Source: Vespula vulgaris (lineage: Eukaryota > Arthropoda > Insecta > Hymenoptera > Vespidae). From it: a stretch of 64,000 nucleotides of DNA. Position 1 is the first letter of the stretch, and every line of letters starts with the position of its first letter. The stretch is from assembly GCF_905475345.1 (NCBI RefSeq), contig NC_066586.1, positions 2,647,501 through 2,711,500 on the forward strand, in the 5' to 3' direction. Below are positions 51,969 to 63,990 of the stretch, piece by piece. A program made the translations under genes and the position numbers. Under the pieces are notes generated by a model. The model was not told the origin of the DNA. It did not search any database and was given only the letters and a program-made list of their open reading frames with translations.

Positions 51969-52699
51969 ATGTGATATATAACTCGGATCTACGAGCGATA
52001 AAGTTATCCAAGTTGGTATTGGTAATCGACAAACGAAACTTCAATTTCCACGTTCTCCCCAATATTTAAATTCTTCGACTTGTTTACTAGCACATCTCGT
52101 CGATACGTTCGCGTTCACAAGAGGAATCTTCAGGAAAGTGGAACGCTATAGAAAGCAATGCGGAAGAGGATTCTTTCGGGGCACCTTCTCTCATAGACGG
52201 CCGAATTCTCTTTACCAAGGTCACACCATATCGATTTTCATGTAATTCCCTCATAATTGCAATATTTATTTCGATCTCTATAAAAAGATCGATAATTCCT
52301 ATTATCGATATTCTCACGATCGCGATCCTTCTATGATCTAAATCCTCCTGTAGAGTTACCTACCGTAAGATTTTACTTTTTCGAAACGGTGATAAGAAAA
52401 GTGACAGTAGCAAGATTTTTTTTATACTTTTCTTTTTTCTTCTATTTTTTTTTCCTTTTCTATCTTTTCCTTTAGCGCGATCTACTATATATACTCGGTT
52501 AATTACACTTGGAAGAAGTAAGCGATTACTAGAATCGATAAAGAGAACCGAGCGTTCCTTTTATCTTTGTTAACGTGCTTTTACTCGCGCTACTGCACGA
52601 TATGACGAATGACTCCTTCGCATGCGGGGTGAAAGAATGATTCTTCGTTTTTCTTTTTCGCAATCTTTTTTCTTTTTCTTTTTGTTCTTTTTTTTTTAG

Positions 52700-52754
52700 A
52701 AAGCGATACCACCTACAAGCTTTTGTATTTTCACCCTCGGTAGAGTTGCTTTCG
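52700..52754 (+). other. Plus-strand exon-like segment with strong splice sites
   Basis: A long T-rich tract ends in TTTTTTAG at 52699. It is followed by 55 nt and the donor TTTCG|GTGAGTAT at 52755. Two of three frames are open across it. The strong acceptor tract derives from a TTTC-rich low-complexity run, which weakens the evidence. It could be an exon of a plus-strand, possibly non-coding, transcript antisense to the proposed host gene. Confidence 0.2.
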
Positions 52755-52813
52755 GTGAGTATAAAAGAAGAAACATGGATAGAATAGAAAGAAAGAGTGT
52801 GTGTGTGAGAAAA

Positions 52814-52951
52814 AGAGAGAGAGAGAGAGAGAGAGTAAAGAAGAGAAGAAGAAAAGAAGATAAAAACAGGAAAATGGCGAAGAAAGGCGAAAAGAAGATA
52901 GAGAAAAAGGAAGGAGAGCAACGTCATCCAGCTGCTTTTTAATGAGGCATC

Positions 52952-52995
<44 letters not shown>
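52814..52995 (+). repeat. Inverted GA and TC microsatellites
   Basis: A GA run at 52814-52836 and a TC run at 52951-52995, 115 bp apart, in opposite orientation. Confidence 0.85.
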
Positions 52996-52998
<3 letters not shown>

Positions 52999-53973
52999 CT
53001 CTTTTCTCTTCCTCTTTCTCTCTCTTTCTCTCTTATCCGAGATATTCCAGCACTCACGCGGTCGATGGCCTCGAACGTGAAATAATGCGCTGGAAAATTC
53101 CGAAAGGCCGTCGTTTATCGATTTTCTTTAATTATCTTGAATGCACGCGATACTTTGAAGATGATACGGAATTATCGTACGGTTGGCGCGAAAGGAAGAT
53201 TATCTTTTAATAAGAAAATCCAACATTCGTTCTTAACAAAATCCATAAGCATTGATCATAAGATTATCAAATTTCTCAAATATCCTTTACTTAAATTTTA
53301 TAAGATCATACGGATCTTCAGAAATCGCAAATTTATCATCGAACATCAGACCCTAAATATTTCTGTCTGTTTTTGCCACTATTACATATCATTTTTGATA
53401 ATAGATAAATATCGAGAAATACAAACGATGCGTTTGACATTGATCCGACCTTTTTCTATATGTATCTATCTACCTTCGTGTGTACGTGCGCGTGTGTGTG
53501 TGTATATATATGTATATACCTACTTATTTTTGTATATGTGTGTATATACGTTTGTCCCATATCGAGTTTCCCAACGAAAATATCAGGATTATTATGAAAT
53601 TTCATGATTTTCTTGAAAAAACGTCGAGACATATCGATTTTGTTTTCGAGGAGGGATAGATGTTTATCATAAATTCAATCATTTTCGGCTAACTCGCTAA
53701 GAGAGAATATGGAGAGATGACAACTCCTTTAAATATCTTAAATGGCACGCACGAATCAAGTGGCATATCGTTTGAAAGACTTTTTAATTCTTTTTACGAT
53801 GATGTTATTTATTTCTTAATTTTTTTTTTTACTTTTTGTTTCTATTTTCGAGTCGGTAGTTTCCGAGGAAAAATGTGTTTCGAAGTTTCTGATTGACAAG
53901 AAGTTTTATTTCATCAAATATTCAAAATGTGTATTGGTAAACTTACATGTAATAATAAAGTCTTTGTTCGGTG

Positions 53974-53975
<2 letters not shown>

Positions 53976-54042
<67 letters not shown>
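53976..54042 (+). repeat. (TA)n then (TGTA)n
   Basis: A TA run of about 42 bp continues as six TGTA units. Confidence 0.92.
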
Positions 54043-54043
<1 letters not shown>

Positions 54044-55939
54044 AAAATGTCCGGTGCAATCAGACGGTATTTTTCAAACATACGTTGCTAAAGTTTCTCT
54101 AACGAATCCGCTTGAGTTACATATATATACATACTCTGAATCGAAAATATCCCCATAGAAAACGAATAATCAAAGAGTATAAATGATCGGGAAAATGCTG
54201 GATTAAAAACTGCCGTATTGGAGTTACATAGTGCGATGGAGAGAGTTCCATCGTATTGAAAATACACTTCTTCCGGCATATTCAAGTCATTCTGAATTGG
54301 TTTCTACGATCGATGAATAAATCTGGCTTTCAAATAAATCAAAGTGCGACTCTCGATGGTCGAATCATTCGATAATTTTAGTGGAACCAACAATTTTCCT
54401 ACCCAAAATATTCATCGAAATAAACCGGATGTATCGAAAAATATCTGACATAATATTTTAACAAAGACTTTATTACTTGCCTATGTATCTATCAAACTTT
54501 TCAAAGGAACGTCGTTTGCTACCGCTTACCACGATAAAAAAAAGTAAAAAATCGAATGTAAAAAAGAAAAGAAATTTTATCGACGCGACTAATGAAGAAA
54601 AAAAGAAAGAAAAAAAAAAAAGAAATAAGCTATTCGTTCAGAGGATAACTTACGTATCTAAGATGTTAATTGTTAGAAACGTAATAGTAATTGAGACTCG
54701 GCCTTGAGACTCGTTTGTATCGAATGATAATGGCTTCGTAGGATTTCCAACGAAATTTCATTTATAAAATGCCGATAAAATAGCCGTTCCTTTTCCATAC
54801 ACGCGCAATATATTGACCAGAGAGTGTAGAGATGTCCATGAAAATGAATATCCAGTGGATGAAGCATGAACGAGCCTTGTTAAAATGGGAAACGAGTATG
54901 ACGCGATCGAGACTCGATTGAAACTCAACGACGTCGTACTCTTCGACTTTTATTTTTCGTTATACCCGATGAAAGCTCTTCTCTCTCTCTTTCTCTCTTA
55001 TCCTCACTCTGTCTCTCTCTCTCTCTCACACTTATCGATGGTTCGAAGATAAAGAAGAAATTCCATTATCCTGACTGCTCCTTTCTCTTCTACCTGTGAG
55101 TTCTACCCTCTCTCAATCCCCCTCCTCTCTTTCTCTCTCTTTCTCTCTTACTCTACCTCCCTTTTTTCTCTCCCTTTCTTCTTTCTTCTTCCCTTTACTC
55201 TCGCGCCTCTTTTCACGAGAAGATCGGCAGGCCACTACTACTCGGAATACCTCGTTTCCTTTGTCCGCATCTTTTCTCACGATCCTAAGGATATCGTACT
55301 CGCACTGAAACGACCTTCGTATAAGGAGAAGAGTAGTGGATGCTACTGCCCTGCAGCTAAAACCCGGCAAATTGCGCTTCCAACTTTTACGAGGAGCACC
55401 GATCCTCCATCGAACGGACGATCGTCTCTTTCTCTCTTCGGAAAGAGAAAAAAGAAGACAGACTTCTTCTACTCTCCCTCTTTCACTCTCTCTTTCGTTC
55501 TCTCGACATTTGATTTCTTTCCTTTTCTTTTTTTTTTCTTCTTTTTCTTTTTCTTTTTTTTTTTCAAGAGGTATTAGTATCTTGTCTGATTGAAACGAGT
55601 ATCCAAGTAGAAAACTTTGACTATGTATCGTATGATAATGTATAATATCGTCTATATCACGTTTTCATGAATTTAATCGCAGTGTTTTCTTATATATTTA
55701 GTTATTTATATATTTAATTAGATTTTAATGAAATGTGGAAGAATATATCCTTAATATATGTCTCTTTCGCAAATTTCAATTTAATTGAAATATTGATTTA
55801 TTTATACATACATACATATATACATATATACACACACTTGTTTTTTATATTTTTATTTTTTTTTTATAATATATATATTATTAATATATATTTTATTTTA
55901 CAATTATTGATTATATTTATGACATATGTATATATATAT

Positions 55940-55964
55940 ATTATATTATATTATATTATATTAT
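55940..55964 (+). repeat. (TTATA)n repeat
   Basis: Five TTATA units at the right end of a very AT-rich block (55680-55980). Confidence 0.85.
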
Positions 55965-56015
55965 AAATCCTAAAAATATTCGAGGATGAAAACAAGTTGA
56001 ACTTTTAACTTTTCA

Positions 56016-56219
56016 ATGAGTGATCCCAATGAGGATGAGTGGTTTTATGTCGATGAAGTACCGAAACGTACTGGTTCAATAAATATTGCTGAACCAATGA
56101 CAGATCGATACCGGCTGAATATCCAAGGAACTTACCGATTATGCAACCCTACGAAACAGCCCGAAGCGATTTGCATTTTTCGACGTCGACGAAATCGACG
56201 AAAAAATCGACTACTTTGA
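56016..56219 (+). CDS. Small orphan ORF (67 codons), acidic start and Arg-rich end
   Basis: An ATG at 56016 opens a 67-codon frame with an acidic beginning (MSDPNEDEWFYVDE) and an Arg-rich end (RRRRNRRKNR). It contains no simple repeat, which is unusual for an open frame in this window. The DNA just upstream is extremely AT-rich (55680-55980). There is no obvious splice acceptor, TATA box or polyadenylation signal at the right place. It may be a small intronic gene, a relic of a longer coding sequence, or chance. No family is recognised. Confidence 0.22.
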   Translation: MSDPNEDEWFYVDEVPKRTGSINIAEPMTDRYRLNIQGTYRLCNPTKQPEAICIFRRRRNRRKNRLL

Positions 56220-56484
56220 ATTTCGATTATGTAGAATGGCAAACAAATATACAGGAGGGACGAAAAAAAAAAAAAGAAAGAAAACTTTCGTTGTCTCTTT
56301 ACGAACGCGACTTAGCATTTCTCTCAAGAATCTTTTCTTCTAAACTTTTTCTTTAGTTTCCATCTTCCTGCTTGTTGCACCAAACTTTTGTCAAACGTTG
56401 TCCTACGAAGAAGACTTCTTGACTGAATTTAAAACGTAATTCTTTAACCTTACAGATTTACATCACAATCGAAGAAAACTTTTC

Positions 56485-56518
56485 ATTCGTTCGTTCGTTC
56501 GTTCGTTCGTTCGTTCGT
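56485..56518 (+). repeat. (TTCG)8 microsatellite
   Basis: Eight TTCG units, second plus-orientation array of this motif. Confidence 0.92.
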
Positions 56519-59500
56519 ACGTTCTTTCGCAAGATCTCGCAAGAATTATACAAACTTAAAAGCATAGTCTCTTTATTTATGATTTATTGTTTGCAACGAT
56601 ACATCGATGTAAAAGCTTTTCTTGAAAATTTCAAAGATATAATAAAAAAATAAATAGCACGATATAATTATCGAGGGAAAAAAAATTGAATTTTTAATCT
56701 AATTCTTAAGTACGATATCTTCAAAAGTGAGAGAGAGATTTTCAAGAGAATTTTCCCCTCTATTTCTCTCTCTCTCTCCCTCTACGTAATAATTTAAATT
56801 TTTGAAAGAGAAAATCTTGAGGGTTTGGAATAACCAAGATAGATATCTCGCGTGAAAGTAACGGAGAATTCTGGTCTTATTAGAACGAAGTACTTTTTCC
56901 CTTAGCACGTAGATTAGATCGAGGGATGGATTTGTCTGATCTTTTCTCGAAGATCTACGCGAAATTGGAATTTCTTTTTCGTCTCGAACGAGAAACCTGT
57001 TATATTGTGTAAGGAAAGAGAACCTTTCGACGAGTGTCAATTTCCTCTCTCTCTTTTCTTACATAAAGTTGCATAAAATTCGATCGAAAAAAAGAGTCAG
57101 ATTAAAATAAACGAGAAAAATTCTTAAAATTAGAATATAACGGCGAACGAACGAAACTAATTCGCTATAATTATATCTGAGAACGATAAATGGAAATGTC
57201 ATGGGGACACGGAGACCGGATTTGTTTATGGTAAATGTATGTATTCGTGTAACGTGGACGCTTAACCACGAATTACCTTTGATAATTATTTACAAAACTG
57301 GTCCAAAACTGGTCCTTACTTTTTAACACGGGTCAACGATCACGAGTTAAACTCAGGTAGCTGACTTATAATTCTGTTATATTATCGATTACACGATCGA
57401 AAATATTGAACTGATCGAAATATTTAACTTCTTGAATGGCACACGTAAATACTTATTCAACATACGTTACAAGTATGTATATATATATGTGTGTGTATGT
57501 AACTAGTATTCGAAAGTTAATCTCGATTAGGTATAATTGATCCTCGTTGAATACATAAATGATGGATACTTTTATTCGTTCATTATTTCCGACATTTCGC
57601 AGAGAATGTATCGTTAGATTTACGTTCCTATAAATATTTCAACATTTCAATAGAAAACTCTTATTATCATTAAACGTCGATATTAAGTAAAAAATATCAC
57701 TGTAGATCTCGATAAACAATATCGTCAATGTCAGAAAATATGATGCTAGATAAGATCACGATGTTAGATACTTCCAATATAAAATAATCTTTCATTTCCA
57801 AAAACTTGCTAGATTAATCTTTATTGATGAAAATATTTACGTCTTTTTTGATATAAATAAGTACTCGATTCCGTGTAATCGATCGAGAAGCGTTAAGAAA
57901 AGGTTTTACGTGGTAACGCATCGGCGTATCGCACCGGTGATAAAGACTTTTGCTCTAACACACACGTGTCAGATCGGCCATGTTTGGTCTTATGTAAAAT
58001 ATTCGAACGCATCCATATATAGACGGAGGAGTCGAGTACATGACTCCGACGTTATCACCTACATGCATGTATCTCAAACGTACGTATACGTGTCTATATA
58101 ATCTGTATATATGTGTATAATTCTGTCTGTGTATATATATGTGTCTTCACATATGTACACGACACAAAGCTATTACTCGCTTTACGAGGGGTTCCGTTCG
58201 TGACGTTTACGACCGAACGAAACCTACCGAATGCGCCGGCACTGCCACCGGCTACGATTAATTCTCGCGTACCTCCGATCCAAAAGTTTCACGAAAAGTA
58301 CGTCACGGTACGTTCGAGTTCGTTGCACGCGCCTTACCTTTCTTCGAATTTATAATGTAAGAAAATATATATATATATCTTGATATATAAGAAAATGTAT
58401 ATAACGAACAGAGTTTATCGCAGTTCATCCGTTCTAAGGATTCGCATTTCTTGTTTTGTATAATGAATATGTACGTATAAAAAAAAAATGGAAGATAAAA
58501 AATAAAGGAGATTTTAACTCGTCCTAACTAATCATTATGATCGCAAGCTCCGATACCTATTTCCATATTTTCTAAAATACGACAATCTTTTTTTATATTC
58601 CTGCAAAAATATCGCTAATTTCGTATCCACTTTCTTTGGATATTTTGACGTCGATTTACAAAAATAATATTGCCTTAAGGTTGGCAAACAAGAGTGAATA
58701 TTTCAATTGCCAATATAACGATTAATTTACAGTATATATTAACGCTATATCTAACCGGTTGTGTCGAGAATTAAGATCATAGAAAAAAATCTGAGTCAAT
58801 TTAGTAATTTTTTAAACGACAAATTAAAATCATAATTTCCAATCTAAAATCAAAGGATTACCGTTAACTAAACGTCTGATTAAATCGGAACAAAATTCCT
58901 AGAGCAAGAGGAAATAAATAAATAAATAAAAAAAAAAAATTAAAAATTAAGAAAAAAATTCGAATAAACATTAATAAAGCGTGCTTTTCTTTCCGTTAAA
59001 TAATTAAACGCAATATGAGAAATAAAGAGAAAAAGGGGAGAGAGAAGGAAAGGAAAAAAGGAGTGAAATAAAAAAAGAGAAAAAAGAAAAAAAAAATAGA
59101 ATACGAATCGTCAAAATGCATGCACGGACGCTTCGCACTTTATTGTCTCGAAATACATACTACCCACGTAACCACGATATAGATAGACATATATCTACTT
59201 ATTCACATTATACACGGTATGTACTGTGCATATTTGAAAAAGTGTATAAATATATGTAGATATAAACGAGCAGTACGGGCACATGATTTGAACGTTCCAG
59301 TCGATAACGTTTACGGAAGGCACACGGGCGAGATAAGAGAACGCACAGAGGGTGCATCGCGCTTTTGCTCGAGTTAGCCAACGAGCTAGGCTTCCCGAGC
59401 TACGATAAGAGTAACAACGACGTTATCGTGTCCTGGTGTGCGTTACACGCGTACAGGGGAAAGAGGAGAGGAGAATTGTCGTACGACAGAGACAACGTTA

Positions 59501-61153
59501 TCGTCGATGAACAGAATCCATAGAAAGAGAAAGAGAGAGAGAGAGAGAGAGAAACAGACAGACAGAGAGGTCTCCAGAGAATTTCAAATCACTTTGTTAT
59601 CGAACCGATTAATTATTCTAGAAGGAGAAGGAAGACAATAAGAGAGAGAGAGAGAGAGAGAGAAGAGCCAATAACGTTCGTTCTAATTTCAAATTCTAAA
59701 TATTGTATTTAGAAGACCTTAAAAGGTAAACCGATCGCGTAAAAGTCCCGTAAAAATTCTCGAAGGGATAATCGAAGCATGACGTGCTAATATCTCGAAA
59801 GAGATGAACGCGTTGTCGTGGAAACGGCAAATACTCGAACGGCATGGTATGCCAGTACGAAGCCATATGATCGTCGATGAGTACGGAGCTGTCGAAAGGG
59901 GGAGGAGACGGAATCCCACCCTCGACACTCGTACGTACATATCCCATCTCGATCGATATCACAGCGAGGGTAGCAGGTGGCTTTCTATGCCGAGCCCGTT
60001 ATTTCTATGTCGTTTTTTTTTCTCCTTTTTATTTGTTTATTTATTTATTTTTTCTTTTTAATTTTCTTCTTATTTTTTTTTATTCTCTTATAATTTCATC
60101 GTCTCGTCCTTCTCTATCTCTCGATAAATATCGAAAATGTGAAACGATATTATATGTATCTCAGAAATCGACTCTATCGATTTCGCAAACTCGAACCTAT
60201 AGATAAGATATGTGTGTGTACATATCTATCTATGTACGTATATACCCAAGACGAAAAATCTGCTATGAATAAAAACGTTAGGGTAAATCGAGGTACAGAT
60301 CGGATCTTATAAACTATTATATACAAAATATAAAGTGTTCTCTTCATTTTATTCTCTTACGTACTCCTTTTAATAACATTCGTCAAGTACAATCGTTAAG
60401 TCAAATTCGTCGAACGTAATTCGTTATTCGTACGAATTACACGTTTTACTATGGACATATGCATTTGCTCGATAAGAAGTGAACTTTTTGAAAGGAGTGC
60501 ATGACTCATGCTTGAAATATTTGCGAATCCTTGGATTTTGACATTGTCCGCTTGGTAAGCGTTCGCGAAATTTTTATACGCTTCTTTGACCGACGCGTTC
60601 CTTATCGACAAAAAAAAAAGAAAGAAAGAAAAAAAGAGAGAGAGAGAGGAAAAGAAAGAAAGAAAAAAAGAACAAAAGGGAAGAAAAATTGAATACGTTT
60701 GCTCGACGCGAAAAAATTTGCAAACGTCGAAGAAACGAGGGAACGTTCGAGGATAAGGATAGAAAACAGAGAGAAAGAGAGAGAGAGAGAGAGACAAAGA
60801 AAGATAAGTAACAAGAGAAAAAGTACAGAATTGCAGAAACGAAGTTCGCATTGGCCTATCAAAGAAATGAGATCTCCCTGTATTAATTACTCATCGGCTC
60901 TTTTTTTTCATCTCTAAGGAACACTCTGGTAATAAATAGAAGTTCGTGATAAAAACGGGGTGGCGCGGTGTGTTGCGACGTGATTGCAACGTGCAGAGGC
61001 AGAGAGCTATGCGTCACCGTAGAAGCGATAAGCTTTGCATTCAACGTTGCCAATAAATCCTTCCGATGAAATTCTTTTCGAGCGAACCACGACGCGAGGT
61101 TACGCGTGTTTTTTTGCGCGTTACGTGTACATACGAAGAGACGAAAAAAAAAA

Positions 61154-61194
61154 GAACGAACGAACGAACGAACGAACGAACGAGTGAACGAACG
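61154..61194 (+). repeat. (AACG)n microsatellite
   Basis: About nine AACG units with one interruption. Together with 34532 it is the complementary orientation of the TTCG arrays. Confidence 0.92.
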
Positions 61195-61445
61195 CAATCG
61201 TAGTGACGTATTTATCCTATCGCGAATCTCCAACGTTACTCCGAAATATATCAACTAAAGAAAGAAAATAACTACGACGAATTATATTCGTGGTAATAAA
61301 TGAACGACCTCGAGTAGAGGACGTGTCGTTTACAAGAGAATAAAAACATTGTTTTTTCCTTTTTCTTTTCCTCTTTTTCAGAAACAACGTGTTAATATCA
61401 AATATCATGTACGTAGCTGTCAAAACAAGGACAACAACGCATATA

Positions 61446-61469
61446 TCTTTCTTTCTTTCTTTCTTTATC

Positions 61470-61500
<31 letters not shown>

Positions 61501-61544
61501 TGCTCTCTCTATCTATCTATTTATCTATCTATCTATCTCTATCT
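61446..61544 (+). repeat. CTTT, TC and TATC compound microsatellite
   Basis: (CTTT)n at 61446-61466, TC run at 61471-61510, then TATC units to 61544. Confidence 0.88.
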
Positions 61545-62112
61545 CGAACACACGTTTACCAAACGACTTGGACGACTTTCGTAATCGCGTCCTCCTTTTT
61601 TCTTTTCGAACATCGCTAAGACGACGATATTCTCAAAGTGTACCTTTGAGATATAGTACAACTCGTAGTCTCGAACGTAAGAATCGAGAGACGAGATAGA
61701 ACGATGCGAAAGGAGTAATAATAAGATAACTAATATTATTAGAACGCTCGCGTAGAATCAATAAACGAGAATGAAGCATGTACGTTGGTTATTATTACGA
61801 AGGAAAAGGGGCGATCTCGAGAGTTCTCGAGGAAGAGGAAAAGATGTGGTCTCTCTCTTTTCTCGTCAAGGTCACGTGTCGTTTCGCGTCTCTTACGTTC
61901 GAATATGCGCGTTCATCGGTGAGAATGCGCTGCGAGTATAGAGCATCTCGGACGGTCTCGCGAGAGTTCGTGTTTTCGCAAGTAGATGAGACGCATTGTG
62001 GTGGGTGGGAGGTGGGGGTGGAGTAGAGTAGAGAGGGGAAGGTGCACAGCGAGCGTGCCAGCTGTGCGCAGGAACGGAGAGGTTAAGTTAGGTAGAGAAG
62101 AGGGAGATGAAG

Positions 62113-62114
62113 AT

Positions 62115-62167
<53 letters not shown>

Positions 62168-62168
62168 A

Positions 62169-62200
<32 letters not shown>
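62113..62200 (+). repeat. GA/ACAGAG compound microsatellite next to the right first exon
   Basis: GA units interrupted by four ACAGAG-type units. The array lies 75 bp inside the proposed intron, where on the minus strand it is a long pyrimidine run. Confidence 0.9.
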
Positions 62201-62273
62201 CATTTGGGGGTCGCGAGGTCGAAGGGCGCGGGATCGAAAAAGTACGGAGAAGTGGTGTCTTTGTATAACTCAC

Positions 62274-62288
62274 CTCGTTGAAGGCCAT
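62274..62288 (-). CDS. Short alternative first coding exon (five codons) with donor
   Basis: On the minus strand an ATG at 62288 in a strong context (AAGATGG) gives M-A-F-N-E, then the donor GAG|GTGAGTTA with the intron starting at 62273. The exit phase is 0, as in the other two first exons. A GTG 18 codons upstream (62342) would extend the frame, but ATG is the expected start. An in-frame stop lies at 62384-62382. The exon sits at the inner edge of the GC- and CpG-rich block 62.38-63.78 kb, as expected for a first coding exon just downstream of a promoter. The exon is short, so the call rests on start context, donor and location, and is weaker than for the two longer exons. Confidence 0.5.
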
Positions 62289-62806
62289 CTTCTTCGCTAT
62301 GCTTCCGGACTCGCGGCTGCTTCCGGCGCCTCCTTGCCCCACCGCTGCCGGCGAACACGAACCTCCGCCAGAGCCGGCGGACTAATTTCTTCTCCTCCTG
62401 TTGTTGCCGCGAACGAAGCCGAGCTGCTCGTCGTCAGTTTCGTGGTGATGCAGGAACAACGGGCTGCAGCGGCGCATCGACGAAACCGGGAACCGCACTC
62501 GCGCCGCGACGACGACGGCACTCGCGGCGACACGACTCGCGGCGACGGACCTCTCAGCCAACCCTCCGCGACACACATACGTCACGGAAGATCCGCGAAC
62601 GAGCACCTTCCGCGCTTAGAGTCCCCCTCCCCCGAACTCTCTCTCTCTCTCTTTTTTTCTATCTCTCCCTCTCGCTCGTTCGCTCCACGACCTTCTCCTC
62701 TCTCTCTCTCTCTCTTTCTCTCCTCTCACGCTCTTTCTCACCCTCTTCGTCTCCGTTTTGTCTTTACACGAGTTTCTGCTCTTCCTCCCTCCCCTCACGC
62801 TTATTT

Positions 62807-62846
<40 letters not shown>

Positions 62847-63780
62847 TACCAAAACGTCCCTATACGCTCTCGTATAGGACAGACCACCGTCGTAACCTAT
62901 AGCGCCAATTACGCGCACGCTTTTCTCTCCTTACTTTCCTCCGTCCTTCCTTCGAATTATTTCAAACGTTCAACGATTAGTTTCCGACTCTCCGACGACG
63001 AACGACTCGAAAACGCCGATCCGCCAACATTCCTCAGGTGGCCGCCGCAGTGAACGCACACCTTCGATCTCTCTTCCCCAAAGTGCCGCGACGATATTGT
63101 CGGCAGCACCGGCGCCGCTGTAGCTGACTATTGCGACGACAACGAATACGAACAACGTAGACAACGATAACAACAACAACAACAACGACGACGACGACGA
63201 CGACGAGAACGACAACGACAACGACAACGACAACGATGACGACGATGATAACAAAAACAACGACGGAGAGGAGAGGAAGGACGACGATTCTCGATGACGA
63301 TTCTCTTTCGCCTTCCTAGCCTTCTCTCCTCCTCCGTCTTTCTACGATTTTTTTCTTTCTTTCGATCGACGTTTAAAATAACGTGAACCACTCGACGACG
63401 ACGAACAGGCCGCCTCTCGACGTACGACACGATTTTATCTTCTCCTTAGCGAACTTCCCCCCAAACACACTCTTTTTTTCAGAACGTATTTATATCCACC
63501 GCAAAGGTATCCGCAAACAGAGGAGCGCCATCTTGATTTTCTTGTGTCGCGGACAGAGTGGAATGAGATGCGCGCGACGCCGTCTTTTCTTCGGCGTTTC
63601 TTTCCTATGGTTGCCTGCCTGTTTTCTCTCTCTCTCTCTCTCTCTCTCTCCCTCTTTCTCCCTCCCTGACCCCCCCACTACTACTCGCAGTTTTCTCACT
63701 CTATCTTTCTTGCGCGCGTATAATCGACAGATCTTCGGAAAGCACTCGACTTGTTTACCGTTTATGTCGTAACATTCGTC
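62289..63780 (-). promoter_or_regulatory. CpG-rich promoter-like region and probable 5' UTR
   Basis: This is the largest GC- and CpG-rich block of the window. It lies directly upstream, on the minus strand, of the short first exon. It contains pyrimidine arrays (62638-62670, 62698-62720, 62812-62842), a CAA/CGA array (63162-63262) and a GCGCCATCTTG motif at about 63528-63538, which on the minus strand reads CAAGATGGCGC, like a YY1/Pleiohomeotic site. Long open frames on both strands here come from GC-richness and repeats and show no protein-like pattern. I infer a promoter and untranslated leader; the start site cannot be placed. Confidence 0.45.
63162..63262 (+). repeat. CAA/CGA triplet and CAACGA hexamer array
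   Basis: (CAA)n, then (CGA)n, then (CAACGA)n in the promoter-like block. Reading frames through it give repetitive peptides only. Confidence 0.85.
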
Positions 63781-63929
63781 TATTTCTATCGTGAGACAAC
63801 GATTTTATTTTCACGAATAACACTCGACGACGCGCGACACGTAAATATTATTTAAACCTAAGAAAGAATCGCTCTTCTTTAAGATTAATTATAGTCGACG
63901 ATAGAGCAGAATACAATAACACGATTATT

Positions 63930-63990
63930 ATGTTATGATCTCATTGGTCAACGCTTCGGTTATATAAAGCTTCTTATTGGTTGACATAGC
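63930..63990 (-). promoter_or_regulatory. Possible TATA/CCAAT promoter
   Basis: Read on the minus strand, a TATATAA element near 63967-63960 is flanked by two CCAAT boxes (about 63975-63980 and 63945-63950), each beside a TCAAC/TTGAC motif. The TATA is nearly palindromic, so a plus-strand promoter running out of the window is equally possible. It could drive the transcript whose first exon is near 62.3 kb. Confidence 0.2.

Larger units (their letters stand above)
41036..62273. other. Long intron-like DNA without a strongly supported gene
   Basis: On the single-gene model this is the long intron following the five-codon exon. It holds the recursive splice candidate (42.7 kb) and the weak exon candidates listed. 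GC-richer stretches at 45370-45730, 58170-58350, 59290-59520 and 59730-60000 are open in several frames without splice support. 48420-49240 and 57040-57900 are AT-rich unique sequence in which I see nothing. Confidence 0.5.

Noticed and set aside
61986..63053. 355-codon plus-strand open frame, the longest in the window
   Set aside because: It is assembled from a GA/ACAGAG microsatellite, CpG-rich promoter DNA and TC arrays. The peptide is Arg/Glu then Ser/Leu repeats, and it runs antisense over the better-supported first exon at 62274-62288.
63469..63481. T-rich tract ending in CAG as a plus-strand acceptor, with others at 35927, 50802, 51282 and 61381
   Set aside because: Pyrimidine repeats are so common here that tract plus AG alone is weak evidence; no matching downstream donor or coding frame supports these sites.
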